This document shows, one piece after another, positions 27,768 to 42,282 of a DNA stretch of 64,000 bases (the first letter of the stretch is position 1; the number at the start of each line of letters is the position of its first letter). This DNA comes from Bacillus carboniphilus (lineage in GTDB: Bacteria > Bacillota > Bacilli > Bacillales > JAIVKR01): positions 2,097,822 through 2,161,821 of the forward strand of contig NZ_CP129013.1 in NCBI RefSeq assembly GCF_020524035.2, read 5' to 3'. The translations under genes and the position numbers were made by a program. The notes below the pieces were generated by a model, which was not told where the DNA came from, did not search any database, and saw nothing but the letters and a program-made list of their open reading frames with translations.

Positions 27768-30119
27768 TTATCGTTTCTTTCTTTTGGCTTTTTTTCGTTT
27801 TTGCTTTGGAACATTATCGTAAAACTTCTTCTTTTTCTTCTTCGGAGGTCTTGTCGACCACTCTTCATCAATTGAAAGTGTCGGCTCTTCTTGTTTTCCT
27901 TTTGTTCGATCTGTTTTTTTCTCTCCTCGAATGACATGAGGTTTTTCCTTTTTCGTCGGTCTTCTTCTCGTTCCTTTCATACCGACAATTTCAAAATCAA
28001 CCGAACGCTCTTCTTTATCTACTTTCACGACACGGACAGTAATTTCATCACCTATTCGATAAATATTTCCTGTTCTTTCACCGATCATCGCGTAATGACG
28101 ATCATCATAACGGTAATAATCATCAGTCATATAACTTACATGGACTAATCCTTCAACCGTATTTGGGAGTTCAACAAACATGCCGAAATTCGTCACCGAA
28201 CTAATAATGCCATCATATTCTTGACCGATCTTATCTAACATATATTCTGCTTTTTTTAAATCGTCTGTCTCTCGCTCTGCATCAACCGCACGTCTTTCCA
28301 TGTTGGACGACTGTTCAGCAATAATAGGCATTTTTTCTTCCCAAATCGCTTTTGTCTTGTCATTTAGTTGTTTTTCAATTAAATAAGTTCGTATTAAACG
28401 GTGAACAATTAAGTCAGGATATCTTCTAATTGGTGAAGTAAAGTGTGTGTAAAATTGAGTTGATAATCCAAAATGACCTAAGCTTTCTGGGTCGTATTTT
28501 GCTTGTTTCATCGACCGCAACATCACCGTTGAGATCACCATTTCTTCTGGCTGACCTTGTACTTGTTCAACAATTTCTTGTAAGGAGCGCGGGTGAATGG
28601 TATTCCCTTTTCCTTTGACCACATAACCGAAGTTTGTGATAAACTCTAAAAATCTACGGAGTTTATCTTCATTAGGTTCTTCATGAATTCGGTAAATAAA
28701 CGGCACATCCATCCAATGGAAATGTTCAGCTACCGTTTCATTTGCTAGTAACATAAACTCTTCGATTAATCTTTCTGCAACAGAACGTTCTCTCAAAACA
28801 ACATCCGTTGGGGTTCCTTGTTTATCTACAATCACTTTCGCCTCTTTAAAATCAAAATCGATCGCTCCACGATCCATTCGTTTCGTACGAAGAATCGAGG
28901 CAAGATCCTCCATTTCTTCAAACATCGGTACTAAGTCGCGATAACGTTCTCTGAGCTCATCGTCTTTATCTACTAATATTTTATTCACATCTGAATAAGT
29001 CATCCGCTCCGTGGTTTTAATTACACTTTGAAAAATTTCATGATGAACAACTTGGCCATTTTGATCTACTTCCATTTCACATGACAACGTGAGTCGATTC
29101 ACCTTCGGATTTAAAGAGCAAATCCCATTTGACAGACGATGAGGGATCATTGGAATCACTCGGTCTACTAAGTAGACACTTGTTGCCCGATCAAAGGCTT
29201 CTTGATCGATAGGAGAGTCTTCCGTTACATAATAGCTAACATCTGCAATATGTACCCCTAGCTTATAATGACCGTTTTCAAGTTTTTGAACCATTACGGC
29301 ATCATCTAAATCTTTGGCATCGGCCCCATCTATGGTGACAATGACTTCATCTCTAAGGTCACGTCGATTGGTTAACTCTTGTTCTGATATTTCATCTGGA
29401 ACATCATTTGCTTGTTGCAATACCTCTACCGGAAACTGTTGAGGCAATCCGTGTTTGTGAATAATTGAAATGATATCTACACCAGGATCATTTTTATGAC
29501 CTAAAACCGTTACAACTTCTCCTTCTGCACTCATTCGCCCTTCAGGATAACTTGTTACTTTAACGACAACTTTATGGCCTTCAATTGCTCCATTACGCGC
29601 TTTTTTCGGAATGAAAATATCATTAGTAATTTTTTTATTATCAGGGATGACAAAGCCAAAGTTTCGACTTTCTGAGTAAGTACCGACAACTTCCGTTACT
29701 CCCCTCTCTAAAATACGGATGATTGTTCCCTCTTTACTCGTACCTTTGGAAGTAGAGTCCAGTCGAACCATAACGATGTCACCATTCATAGCATTGTTGA
29801 GTTGCGTAGGAGGAATGAATATATCTTCTTTCATCCCTTCTGCCCCTTCAGGTGTAACAAACGCAAAACCTCGTTCGTGAGCAGATACTTTCCCTTTTAT
29901 TAAATTCATTTTTTCTGGAAGACCGTACCGATTACTTCTTGTCCTTATAACTAAACCTTGTTCTTCCATTTCGTTCAACGTAACGACGAGTTCTTTAAAT
30001 TCTTCTGCTTCTTCAATATGTAAAGCTTCTTCTAATTCCGTCACTGTAGAAGGCTTGTACACTTCCTTTTTCATAAATTCAAGCAGCTGTTCCAATCGTT
30101 CTTGATTAAAATCTGCCAA
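27768..30119 (-). CDS. rnr: Ribonuclease R
   Basis: 783 residues from a TTG start at 30119 with AAAGGAG about ten bases upstream. This is a 3'-5' exoribonuclease that degrades structured RNA. Order of domains: N-terminal winged-helix and cold-shock domains (to about 220), the RNB catalytic domain ([20 protein letters not shown] near residue 270 with the Asp cluster), an S1 domain ([20 protein letters not shown] near 640), and a very lysine-rich tail. RNase R works with tmRNA and SmpB in clearing stalled mRNAs, which fits its place here. Confidence 0.96.
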   Translation of the reverse strand: MADFNQERLEQLLEFMKKEVYKPSTVTELEEALHIEEAEEFKELVVTLNEMEEQGLVIRTRSNRYGLPEKMNLIKGKVSAHERGFAFVTPEGAEGMKEDIFIPPTQLNNAMNGDIVMVRLDSTSKGTSKEGTIIRILERGVTEVVGTYSESRNFGFVIPDNKKITNDIFIPKKARNGAIEGHKVVVKVTSYPEGRMSAEGEVVTVLGHKNDPGVDIISIIHKHGLPQQFPVEVLQQANDVPDEISEQELTNRRDLRDEVIVTIDGADAKDLDDAVMVQKLENGHYKLGVHIADVSYYVTEDSPIDQEAFDRATSVYLVDRVIPMIPHRLSNGICSLNPKVNRLTLSCEMEVDQNGQVVHHEIFQSVIKTTERMTYSDVNKILVDKDDELRERYRDLVPMFEEMEDLASILRTKRMDRGAIDFDFKEAKVIVDKQGTPTDVVLRERSVAERLIEEFMLLANETVAEHFHWMDVPFIYRIHEEPNEDKLRRFLEFITNFGYVVKGKGNTIHPRSLQEIVEQVQGQPEEMVISTVMLRSMKQAKYDPESLGHFGLSTQFYTHFTSPIRRYPDLIVHRLIRTYLIEKQLNDKTKAIWEEKMPIIAEQSSNMERRAVDAERETDDLKKAEYMLDKIGQEYDGIISSVTNFGMFVELPNTVEGLVHVSYMTDDYYRYDDRHYAMIGERTGNIYRIGDEITVRVVKVDKEERSVDFEIVGMKGTRRRPTKKEKPHVIRGEKKTDRTKGKQEEPTLSIDEEWSTRPPKKKKKKFYDNVPKQKRKKAKRKKR

Positions 30120-30134
30120 TCAGCATTTCTCCTT

Positions 30135-30881
30135 TCACGACCAGTCTAAAGATTGTAGAAAATCATATACATCTTCATGAACTTGGTCTCTTTCTTTATC
30201 TAACGTGATGGCATGTTTCGAATCTTCATACCATTTCATTTGCTTATGTTCCGCCTCAACTTCTTGATAAATAATGTTCGCACTTTCAGGATTAATCATT
30301 TCATCTTGAGTTGCTTGTATAACAAATGTAGGCGTATAAATCATATCCACATGGTCACGCACGTCTCCTATGAGCTCTTGAAGCGCCTTCAATGTGTTCA
30401 TAGGTTTTTGTTTAAAATCCTTCATTTCCTCTTCAATTTGCTCTGTGCTTTTCCCTTCAAACTTTTTATAATTTTGGGCGAATTCTAAAACACCTTCATA
30501 CATCGTTTGTTCACTTTTTAAATACATCGGAGTACACATGGTCACAATTCCTTTTATACGTTCAGTGTAACCTAATTTTAAAGAAAATACCCCTCCAAGT
30601 GAGAGGCCGGCAACCGCAATTTCTTCATAACCCTCTCCTTTTAAAAATTCGAATCCATTCTTCACATCTTGCCACCAATCCTCTGGACCCGTGTGAACAA
30701 GCTCCTCTGGAGGAACACCGTGTCCTTTATATTGTGGAGCATGACATGTATAGCCTTTATCATTTAAAAAACGTGCAAGCATTCTTACGTCTGCAGTATT
30801 TCCTGTAAACCCGTGAAGTAATAGGACAGCACGATTATTAGTTCCTTTGAATGTGAATGGTTTTGGTGTAACGACTTTCAT
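30135..30881 (-). CDS. est: Carboxylesterase (Est/YvaK family)
   Basis: 248 residues; alpha/beta hydrolase. The nucleophile motif is [16 protein letters not shown] (Ser near 93), the acid lies in [11 protein letters not shown] and the His in [13 protein letters not shown] near the C-terminus. [16 protein letters not shown] forms the oxyanion region. I chose ATG at 30881 because the protein then begins MKVVTPKPF as in its Bacillus relatives. Located between secG and rnr as in B. subtilis. It hydrolyses short-chain esters. Confidence 0.93.
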   Translation of the reverse strand: MKVVTPKPFTFKGTNNRAVLLLHGFTGNTADVRMLARFLNDKGYTCHAPQYKGHGVPPEELVHTGPEDWWQDVKNGFEFLKGEGYEEIAVAGLSLGGVFSLKLGYTERIKGIVTMCTPMYLKSEQTMYEGVLEFAQNYKKFEGKSTEQIEEEMKDFKQKPMNTLKALQELIGDVRDHVDMIYTPTFVIQATQDEMINPESANIIYQEVEAEHKQMKWYEDSKHAITLDKERDQVHEDVYDFLQSLDWS

Positions 30882-30933
30882 GATGTTCAATACTCTCCTT
30901 TCATCATATCTCTACAAATTTCATTTCACGATA

Positions 30934-31275
30934 AGAGGTTGTTCAAAAAGTCATGAAAAATTGCTGTCGAATAACTTTGTTGTCTCGCTATTCCAAGCTC
31001 CGACGCCAGGATTGGCTAGCACGAGCATTGTCCCTATGATGGCGATGCACACGATGTGCTAGTGTCAACGTTGGTCACAGGACGTGGCCGATGTTAGTTG
31101 ACGTTCCTCCTTTAGCTCGTGATCCTTTTCCTTGACGTACACTGTGGTGCTTCAATGCCCAGGACGGGCTAGCGAAGGCGTTGCCACTGGACGTGGCTGA
31201 ACTTAGCCTGTGATCCTTTAACTAGGCGCCTCGTTCTTCTCGGCCCTTTTTCCCCTACTTTTTGAACACGCACTA
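30934..31275 (-). repeat. Family A repeat, long copy A3
   Basis: 342 bp with the same inverted ends as A1 but in the opposite orientation. The interior is longer and contains several small hairpins of the CCAC-GTCCT-GTGG type (31047-31059, 31073-31089, 31157-31170, 31183-31197). It fills the gap between secG and est. Confidence 0.82.
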
Positions 31276-31330
31276 TAACAATAACCTACTTGATTTAAAA
31301 AATGAAATGATGTCACTTTTTTGAGTATAT

Positions 31331-31359
31331 AAAAAAGGATCTGAATCAACATCAGACCC
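31331..31359 (-). terminator. Terminator after secG
   Basis: TCAGACCC (31352-31359) pairs with GGATCTGA (31337-31344), and on the minus strand is followed by TTTTTT. Confidence 0.85.
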
Positions 31360-31367
31360 TTTCAATC

Positions 31368-31601
31368 TTAAATATTGACATACGCTAACAACATCGTTAA
31401 AACAAAGAATAAAACGGATGCAACAATCGTTGCTCGATGTAAAACTAAATCCATCCCTCTTGCTTTTTGTTTTCCGAAAAGCGTTTCAGCGCCACCTGAG
31501 ATAGCCCCAGATAACCCAGCGCTTTTACCCGATTGAAGTAAAACGAATGTAATTAATGCTAAACAGTCGATTATTAATAAGATTGTGATTACTAAACTCA
31601 C
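31368..31601 (-). CDS. secG: Preprotein translocase subunit SecG
   Basis: 77 residues with two membrane helices and the conserved loop [20 protein letters not shown]. It is part of the SecYEG channel. I chose the GTG at 31601, eight bases after GGAGG, rather than the GTG at 31610, which abuts that site; the first 24 residues to LLQS then match the usual SecG length. Confidence 0.95.
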   Translation of the reverse strand: MSLVITILLIIDCLALITFVLLQSGKSAGLSGAISGGAETLFGKQKARGMDLVLHRATIVASVLFFVLTMLLAYVNI

Positions 31602-31655
31602 TGCTGACACCTCCTACAACGTACAATACACTACTATTAATGTAGCATATCATAA

Positions 31656-31692
31656 ACAAAAAAGCGAGCAAGAAAATATTCCAAGCCCGCTT
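31656..31692 (-). terminator. Terminator of the glycolytic operon after eno
   Basis: AAGCGGGC pairs with GCTCGCTT (one G-U pair), followed on the minus strand by a run of T (31663-31658). Confidence 0.85.
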
Positions 31693-31702
31693 ATCATCCT
31701 TT

Positions 31703-35317
<3,615 letters not shown>

Positions 35318-35341
35318 TCACCTCTTCTGACAAAAATTCGA

Positions 35342-36526
35342 TTATTTATCATTTAACTTTACAACACCGGGAAGCTCTTTTCCTTCCATAAACTCTAAAG
35401 AAGCTCCACCACCAGTTGATACGTGGTCCATTTTATCCGCTACGCCAAACTTTTCTACGGCCGCTGCTGAATCTCCGCCACCAATGACTGAATATGTATC
35501 TTTTGCTTCTGCTAAAGCATCTGCAACGGCTTTCGTTCCTTCAGCAAACGTGTCCATTTCAAAAACGCCCATCGGTCCATTCCAAATGACAAGCTTTGAT
35601 TTCTTAATAACATCTTTATAAATTCCTCTTGTTTTTGGACCGTTATCTAAACCTTCCCAACCTTCAGGGATAGAATCGATCGTCACCACTTTTGTATTAG
35701 CATCATTGGAGAAGTCGTCTGCAACAACAACATCTACAGGTACATAGAAGTTAACGTTATTTTCTTTCGCTGTATCCATAAATCTTTTTGCTAAATCAAC
35801 TTTATCTTCTTCTAATAAAGAGTTTCCTACGTCATGACCCATGGCTTTAATAAAGGTATAGGCAAGTCCACCACCAATGATGATGTTATCTACTTTTTCT
35901 AACAAGTTCTCAATTACACCAATTTTATCCTTAACCTTTGCTCCGCCGATAATAGCTGTAAAAGGTCTTTCTGGATTAGATAAAGCTTTTCCTAGGACAT
36001 CTAGTTCTTTTTGCATTAAAAATCCAGATACGGCTGGAAGATAATCAGCAATCCCAGCTGTTGAAGCATGAGCACGATGCGCCGCACCGAATGCATCATT
36101 GACGTATACATCTGCTAATTCTGCAAATGATTTAGCTAGTTCAGAATCATTTTTCTCTTCTCCAGGATAAAAACGTACATTTTCTAATACTAAAACATCG
36201 CCGTCAGCCATATTTGAGATTTCAGCTTTAACAGAGTCACCATAAGCTTCGTCTGCTTTTTTTACATCTTTCCCAAGAATCTCACCTAGGCGTTTTGCTA
36301 CTGGAGTTAAACGAAGCTCTTCAACCGCTTGACCTTTCGGGCGCCCTAAGTGACTCGCAAGTAAAACTTTTGCACCTTGTTCAATCAAGTAACTAATCGT
36401 TGGAATCGCTGCTTGAATTCTCGTTTCGTCCGTAATTTTCCCTTCTTTCATAGGGACATTAAAATCAACACGACAAAATACGACTTTTCCTTTTACATCA
36501 ATATCTTTTACAGTTTTTTTGTTCAT
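35342..36526 (-). CDS. pgk: Phosphoglycerate kinase
   Basis: 394 residues from ATG at 36526, the usual length; the longer frame to 36583 adds an improbable leader. AAGGAGG lies 11 bases upstream. Motifs: [30 protein letters not shown], and the nucleotide site [18 protein letters not shown] followed by [16 protein letters not shown]. It makes ATP and 3-phosphoglycerate from 1,3-bisphosphoglycerate. Confidence 0.98.
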   Translation of the reverse strand: MNKKTVKDIDVKGKVVFCRVDFNVPMKEGKITDETRIQAAIPTISYLIEQGAKVLLASHLGRPKGQAVEELRLTPVAKRLGEILGKDVKKADEAYGDSVKAEISNMADGDVLVLENVRFYPGEEKNDSELAKSFAELADVYVNDAFGAAHRAHASTAGIADYLPAVSGFLMQKELDVLGKALSNPERPFTAIIGGAKVKDKIGVIENLLEKVDNIIIGGGLAYTFIKAMGHDVGNSLLEEDKVDLAKRFMDTAKENNVNFYVPVDVVVADDFSNDANTKVVTIDSIPEGWEGLDNGPKTRGIYKDVIKKSKLVIWNGPMGVFEMDTFAEGTKAVADALAEAKDTYSVIGGGDSAAAVEKFGVADKMDHVSTGGGASLEFMEGKELPGVVKLNDK

Positions 36527-36643
36527 GACAACCGAATCCTCCTTGTAGGTTTCTCTTGTCCTACATAAAATAATCTCAAACAAAAGGGAAAGGATTCAAT
36601 ACCTCTCCCCTGTTATTTGATGTTTGTCAAAGATTCTTCTATT

Positions 36644-37668
<1,025 letters not shown>

Positions 37669-37714
37669 TTAATATGTGAAAAAACATTATTTTTATATTT
37701 ATAAAAAGGGAAAA

Positions 37715-38737
37715 TTACCCCTTTAATAACGCTTTTGCCGCTCCTTCATCTGTAATTAAAATGGAGTCATATGCTTCTTTCAAATAAGCTTTAATTGCCT
37801 TAGCCTTAGAAGCTCCTCCTGCAACAGCAATTACATGACGAATCGATTTTAAATCTTCTAACTGTATGCCAATCGTATTTACTTTGTGTACAACTTCTCC
37901 TTCTTGATTGAAGTAATACCCAAATGCTTCAGCGACAGCTTTTCCATCTTCAATCTTCTCCATGTCAGCAAGAGAAGTTTTTCTTCTTTCAGCCATTGTT
38001 TTCGCCTCTCCTATTCCATGAATCACCATATTAGATGAGCGAATTAAAGTCAAAATTTCTTTAATTGCTGGTTCCTCTATAATAGAACGATAGGCTTCTT
38101 GACTGAGTTGATCTGGAACATGAAGTAAACGATAATTTTCATGCGCTCTTTGTGCCATATTTGCACAAATAGAGTTCGCTTGATTCTCAACATTTTCTCC
38201 AAGTCCACCTCTTGCAGGAACAAACAATATTTCCCTGCCTTTTTCTAAAGGTGTCATCATACTAGCAACAGCTGCGATCGTGGTGCCTCCTGTTACAGCT
38301 ACAATACTTTTTTGATCGACTAAACGCTGTTTCATACAGGCTACACACGCTCTTCCCATCTCTTGTTTTACCCAAGATGAATGATCACTATCCCCTGAAA
38401 CGATAATTACTTCTTTTAACTTCAGACGCTTCTTTAAATCTTGTTCTAACATTGTTAATCCTAAAACGTCTTTCATCGTCTCTTCCAAAGATAGTAGTAA
38501 GTCATTTCCTTCTTCTGTCATTGTCATGCCTGAGCTTAAAACATTAACTAATCCTTGATTTTTCAAAAATTGAACTTCAGCTCTTAACACTCGTTCACTA
38601 ATACTTAAATTACTGGCTAAACTTCTTCGTCCAATAGGTTGCATTAGTCGTATGTATTGCAGAATTTGATAGCGTTTTTGCATAACAAGAAGAAGATCTG
38701 GTAATAATTTTTTTTGTATTTCTATAAGCGATTTCAT
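37715..38737 (-). CDS. cggR: Central glycolytic genes regulator CggR
   Basis: 340 residues from ATG at 38737 (GAGGG upstream), matching the usual length. N-terminal helix-turn-helix (PIGRRSLASNLSISERVLRA), then a SorC-type sugar-phosphate domain (IVAVTGGTTIAAVASMM, ARGGLGENVENQANSI, VHGIGEAKTMAERR). It represses the gapA operon, relieved by fructose 1,6-bisphosphate. Its operator lies just upstream. Confidence 0.97.
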   Translation of the reverse strand: MKSLIEIQKKLLPDLLLVMQKRYQILQYIRLMQPIGRRSLASNLSISERVLRAEVQFLKNQGLVNVLSSGMTMTEEGNDLLLSLEETMKDVLGLTMLEQDLKKRLKLKEVIIVSGDSDHSSWVKQEMGRACVACMKQRLVDQKSIVAVTGGTTIAAVASMMTPLEKGREILFVPARGGLGENVENQANSICANMAQRAHENYRLLHVPDQLSQEAYRSIIEEPAIKEILTLIRSSNMVIHGIGEAKTMAERRKTSLADMEKIEDGKAVAEAFGYYFNQEGEVVHKVNTIGIQLEDLKSIRHVIAVAGGASKAKAIKAYLKEAYDSILITDEGAAKALLKG

Positions 38738-38765
38738 TCTATCCCTCTTCATTAGTGAAGACTAG

Positions 38766-38801
38766 GACGTCATTTGTCCCGGTGTGACATATTATGTCCC
38801 A
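38766..38801 (-). promoter_or_regulatory. CggR operator
   Basis: The minus strand reads GGGAC-N6-TGTC, four bases, then CGGGAC-N6-CGTC, the tandem arrangement known for the B. subtilis CggR site. It lies about 30 bases before the cggR start codon, so binding blocks transcription of the whole glycolytic operon. Confidence 0.88.
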
Positions 38802-38809
38802 CTAAGAGT

Positions 38810-38848
38810 AAAAAAAATCATCCCTGCTACAAATTCATTGTAACAGGG
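38810..38848 (-). terminator. Terminator between the sigL unit and cggR
   Basis: CCCTGTTACAA pairs with TTTGTAGCAGGG, followed on the minus strand by eight T. It ends the sigL transcript before the cggR operator. Confidence 0.88.
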
Positions 38849-38857
38849 GTGAAAAGG

Positions 38858-39115
38858 TTAATCAATAGGCATTTGTTTTAGTAAACGCTTTCTTAGTGAA
38901 TCTTTTGTGACTTGCCCATAAAGTAACATTTCTCCTTCATATTCAACAACAGGAATCATAAGTGAATAACGTTCAATCAACTCATCATCTTGATAAATAT
39001 CAATCTCTTCAAATATAAGATCAAATTCTTCTAAAAGTGGTTGCACGGCCTCTTTAGCTTTTTTACATAAATGACATTGATCCTTGCTGTACATGACTAG
39101 TTTTTTCTTATTCAT
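38858..39115 (-). CDS. Glutaredoxin/thioredoxin-fold small protein
   Basis: 85 residues with a redox-type motif CHLC at the N-terminus (LVMYSKDQCHLCKKAKEAV) and a cis-Pro loop (MIPVVEYEGEMLLYG), as in DUF836/glutaredoxin-like proteins. It follows sigL by one base and shares its transcript. A thiol-disulfide role is inferred. Confidence 0.85.
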   Translation of the reverse strand: MNKKKLVMYSKDQCHLCKKAKEAVQPLLEEFDLIFEEIDIYQDDELIERYSLMIPVVEYEGEMLLYGQVTKDSLRKRLLKQMPID

Positions 39116-40411
39116 TTAATATTCCTTCCTTTTCTGTGATGAAGGTATTTTAAGTTGCTCACGATATTTTGCAATCGTCCTTCTCGACACCTCTATATAA
39201 TATTGTCCTTGAATGATGTCCACCATCTTTTGGTCGGATAACGGCTTCTTTTTATCCTCTTGTTGCACTATTATTTGAATCATTTCTTTAATCCGGGAAG
39301 AAGTAGCATCGATACCATTTTCTTGCTCAATCTTATTGGTAAAGAAAGATTTCATTTTTCTCAATCCATAAGGAGTCTGTACATATTTATCTTTAACTGC
39401 TCGGCTCACAGTTGATTCATGTACTTCTAATTGTTCAGCTACTTCCTTCATTGTCAAAGGTTTGAGGACATTGTTACCCATTAAAAAGAAATCAAGTTGA
39501 CGTTGAACAATACTTTCCATCACTTTTAAAATCGTTAATCGTCGGTATGCTAATCCTTGATGTAAATGTTGAAACTGCTGATATTTTTTTAACAAATAGG
39601 AGCGACATTCTTCATCAGTTTGTCTCATTACATCATAGTCGTTATTTAATGTCATTTTGGGTAAGAAACGGTCATTATAAATAATGCTCCACTGTCCATG
39701 CCTTTCTTCAAACAAAACATCCGGAATAACATAAATAGGGGGTTGATCTGTATATTTACTTCCTGGTTTGGGATCTAGTTCTTTCAATGAATGAAAATAG
39801 CGCTGAAGCTTTTCAATTGAAATGCCTGTATCCCTTTTTAATCGGTTCCATGATTTATTGACAAATGGATCAAAATACTCCTTTATTAAATTTAGGAGTT
39901 CTTTTGGGATTTTTTTTTTTCTTTTTAGTTGTAGATATAAGCACTCTTGAAGGTCTCTTGCTCCAATACCAGCAGGTTCTAATGATTGAAGAAGAGTCAA
40001 TCCTTCCGTTAAAATTTGATTACAAAGGTGAAACCTTTTTTGTAATTGTTCGATCGAAGCATCTATGTAACCGTTTTCATCTAACGAGTCAATTAAAATA
40101 GTAATCACTCTATTTTGCTCCTTTGTTAACGAGAACGAAAGAAGCTGTTCATACAATGACTCTTGCAGTGAAGAACCTAAAAAAACAGGTGGGTCATATA
40201 AAGTACCCTCTTCTTGTTTACGAGAAGTTTCGCGTTTATGATAAAATATTTCAGAAGTCTGTTCTACTTCAATGAGGGGATTATCTATAGAAAGCTGCTC
40301 CAAATAGCTATAAAGCTGTAACGAAGGATATTGCAACAACGATATAGCTTGTTGCATCTCTGTTGATAAAGTCAGTTTTAACGTTTGTTCTTGATACAAA
40401 CCAGCTTTCAT
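39116..40411 (-). CDS. sigL: RNA polymerase sigma-54 factor
   Basis: 431 residues from ATG at 40411, spaced six bases after GAAGG; ATG at 40417 is an alternative. N-terminal Gln/Leu-rich activator region (LTLSTEMQQAISLLQYPSLQ), core-binding region, helix-turn-helix (EVAEQLEVHESTVSRAVKDK) and the C-terminal RpoN box SRRTIAKYREQL. It directs transcription that depends on enhancer-binding activators, for example of amino-acid catabolism in Bacillus. Confidence 0.96.
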   Translation of the reverse strand: MKAGLYQEQTLKLTLSTEMQQAISLLQYPSLQLYSYLEQLSIDNPLIEVEQTSEIFYHKRETSRKQEEGTLYDPPVFLGSSLQESLYEQLLSFSLTKEQNRVITILIDSLDENGYIDASIEQLQKRFHLCNQILTEGLTLLQSLEPAGIGARDLQECLYLQLKRKKKIPKELLNLIKEYFDPFVNKSWNRLKRDTGISIEKLQRYFHSLKELDPKPGSKYTDQPPIYVIPDVLFEERHGQWSIIYNDRFLPKMTLNNDYDVMRQTDEECRSYLLKKYQQFQHLHQGLAYRRLTILKVMESIVQRQLDFFLMGNNVLKPLTMKEVAEQLEVHESTVSRAVKDKYVQTPYGLRKMKSFFTNKIEQENGIDATSSRIKEMIQIIVQQEDKKKPLSDQKMVDIIQGQYYIEVSRRTIAKYREQLKIPSSQKRKEY

Positions 40412-40457
40412 ATCCATCCTTCTCACCCCTAACACTCATTTTACACAATGGACAATA

Positions 40458-40620
40458 AGAAGAAAAGCGGGAACGCACGTTTATCAACAGAGGGATAATG
40501 AAACGTCAACCTGTACGTCCGAGTCGTTGGGCGATAGAGCGAGAAAACGATGAAGCACCTTCTTATAAAGGACAAAGTTTATCCATTCCTATCTTGTAAG
40601 AAAAGCGGAAGCGCCCGTCA
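40458..40620 (+). repeat. Family B repeat, divergent copy B1
   Basis: It starts AGAAAAGCGGGAACGC and contains GTTGGGCGATAGAGCGAGAA, AACGATGAAGCAC and CTTATAAAGGACAAAG, all shared with copies B2 and B3. A second partial head (GAAAAGCGGAAGCGCCCG) follows at 40601-40620. Non-coding. Confidence 0.7.
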
Positions 40621-40657
40621 AAAATGATATAAACGAATGAAAAAGGAGGAATGAATA

Positions 40658-40870
40658 ATGAGCCAATTATTTTCAAAACAGCATTTTGAAGAAAACTTTC
40701 GTCAACATATCGAAATGAATCAAGATCGCTCAAAAGTTGATGCCATGAATGGTTATTATCGTTCTGTTGTATCTAGCCTTGTTCAAGACCAACTTACAAA
40801 AAACTATGAAATCATTAAACGAATTCAAAACCTTGACGAAGCGTACAAAAAAGTAAAAAAAGAAGATTAA
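40658..40870 (+). CDS. yvfG: YvfG-like protein
   Basis: 70 residues, helical (FRQHIEMNQDRSKVDAMNGY, then YRSVVSSLVQDQLTKNYEII). Closely resembles B. subtilis YvfG, which also lies beside sigL. AAAGGAGG precedes the ATG. Function unknown. Confidence 0.88.
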   Translation: MSQLFSKQHFEENFRQHIEMNQDRSKVDAMNGYYRSVVSSLVQDQLTKNYEIIKRIQNLDEAYKKVKKED

Positions 40871-41262
40871 ATTTTTTTACAAAAACCATTCCATTACAAA
40901 TACAAGTACTAGGTCTTTTTATTATTTTTCGCCTAAATTACGAAAAACAACGCGCTTGTCCCTATCACGTTATGTTTAATCGAATATGATATACCGTACC
41001 GTATCCACTTACGATGTACCTCCTATTCAAATGGGGCTGACTTTCCACCGAGTCAGCCCAACGTATTTAACGAATCCCCTTTAAACATTCAAACCATTTA
41101 TATTTATAAACGAATCCTATTTTTTACATAAATGAAAGTGATTTCACTTTAATTCTGCGATATTATCTAAAAAAGCAATTTTTTTAATAAAAAATAGACG
41201 AATGTCCATTCGTGACAAGCTCCTAGATTCATATATATGTATTACAAAGGAGGTGGATATGA

Positions 41263-41379
41263 ATGAGCGAATGTGGTGGATACGGTACTGGAGCAGGTTT
41301 TGCTTTTATTATCGTAGTGTTTGTTCTTTTAGTCATTGTAGGATGCGCATGTTGCGGTGGAAATAGATTCGGCTACTAA
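41263..41379 (+). CDS. YjcZ-family small membrane protein
   Basis: 38 residues: MSECGGYGTGAGFAFIIVVF, then a hydrophobic stretch and GCACCGGNRFGY. Gly- and Cys-rich ends around one membrane helix are the YjcZ/SscA-like pattern of sporulation-associated small proteins. AAAGGAGGTGG lies eight bases before the start. The region 40871-41262 before it holds no other gene I can see. Confidence 0.82.
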   Translation: MSECGGYGTGAGFAFIIVVFVLLVIVGCACCGGNRFGY

Positions 41380-41387
41380 TTTGAAAT

Positions 41388-41589
41388 AAGAAAAGCGCAA
41401 GCGCCCGTTTAGCAACGAAGGGGCTTGAGCACTCCGTATGAGATAAAGGAAACACGAAAAGCCGTAGGCTTCGATGTTGACTTATCATAAGGAGGAGGGC
41501 GAAAACTTACGAGTTGCTGGGCGATGGAGCTAGACAACGATGAAAGCACTCTCTTATAAAGGACAAAATTTATACTTTCTGATCTTATA
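41388..41589 (+). repeat. Family B repeat, copy B2
   Basis: It begins AAGAAAAGCGCAAGCGCCCG and contains CAACGAAGGGGCTTGAGCAC, GGGCGATGGAGCTAGACAA and CTTATAAAGGACAAAATTTA. Its first 75 bases are nearly identical to copy B3 at 43128. It lies between the two YjcZ-like genes. Confidence 0.82.
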
Positions 41590-41623
41590 ATAAAAAAACT
41601 AAAAGGAAAGGCAGGTGAAACTT

Positions 41624-41773
41624 ATGGGCTACAGAGGTGGATACGGTTGTTGTAATAACTATGCTGGCGGCTACTATGGAGGTGGCTGTGGCAATGGAGG
41701 CTTTGCAATCGTGCTTGTTCTATTCATTCTTTTAATCATCATTGGAGCAGGTGCTGCATTATTTAACGGTTAA
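41624..41773 (+). CDS. YjcZ-family small membrane protein
   Basis: 49 residues: a Gly/Tyr/Cys-rich head (MGYRGGYGCCNNYAGGYYGG), then FAIVLVLFILLIIIGAG and ALFNG. A second member of the family encoded at 41263, separated by repeat B2. AAGGAAAGGCAGGTG precedes the ATG. A small hairpin terminator follows. Confidence 0.82.
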   Translation: MGYRGGYGCCNNYAGGYYGGGCGNGGFAIVLVLFILLIIIGAGAALFNG

Positions 41774-41781
41774 TAAAAATG

Positions 41782-41809
41782 AGCAAGGCTCCAATAGCCT
41801 TGTTCTTGC
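41782..41809 (+). terminator. Terminator after the second YjcZ-like gene
   Basis: CAAGGCT and AGCCTTG form a seven-base stem with a five-base loop, followed by TTCTTGCT. A weak T-run. Confidence 0.55.
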
Positions 41810-41836
41810 TACATAAATGTAACAAAAATATATTTA

Positions 41837-41912
41837 CGCGCTCGAAGGGATTCGAACCCCCGACAGACATGGTACCGGAAACCACCGCTCTATCCAACTG
41901 AGCTACGAGCGC
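41837..41912 (-). tRNA. tRNA-Arg (anticodon CCG)
   Basis: 76 nt. The acceptor arms GCGCTCG and CGAGCGC pair; the D arm has AGCTCAGTTGGATAGAGC, the anticodon loop TTTCCGGTA contains CCG (codon CGG), and the T arm GGGGGTTCGAATCCC. CCA is not encoded. Confidence 0.95.
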
Positions 41913-42207
41913 ATGTGAAATTTCGTCAGAAACTTATTATAAAACATTTAAACTTCAATTACAAGATTATGATAAACTGCTTCTAAAAACATGAACAAAT
42001 GTCACCATCCATTCATGTCTATACGGGTTTCCGCTTTCTCGTGCTCCGTTTCCCCAAATTGCAATCATAAGACTTTAATAGCACACAATAGCTGTAAATT
42101 CAGACATAGCCCACCTTTTTTTTGAAGCATTTCTTATTGTTTAAAACCTTACAAACAGGGTATGCTGATTACAGTTAGAATATATAGATAAAAAGAAAAC
42201 CATATCG

Positions 42208-42237
42208 TTTGACCTTTTTTGACCTTAGTTGTATGAT
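42208..42237 (+). promoter_or_regulatory. clpP promoter overlapped by a CtsR operator
   Basis: TTGACC (42209-42214) and TATGAT (42232-42237) are 17 bases apart, a sigma-A promoter. On the opposite strand AGGTCAAAAAAGGTCAAA (42208-42225) is the tandem heptad recognised by CtsR in Bacillus. Heat-shock repression of clpP is thus expected. The remaining upstream region (41913-42200) shows nothing else. Confidence 0.88.
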
Positions 42238-42282
42238 GGAAATACATAAAATTTACTAATGAATACGAAGGAGGAAGAAGGA

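Noticed and set aside
27891-28148. Plus-strand ORF opposite rnr
   Set aside because: Antisense shadow of the conserved rnr gene without a ribosome site.
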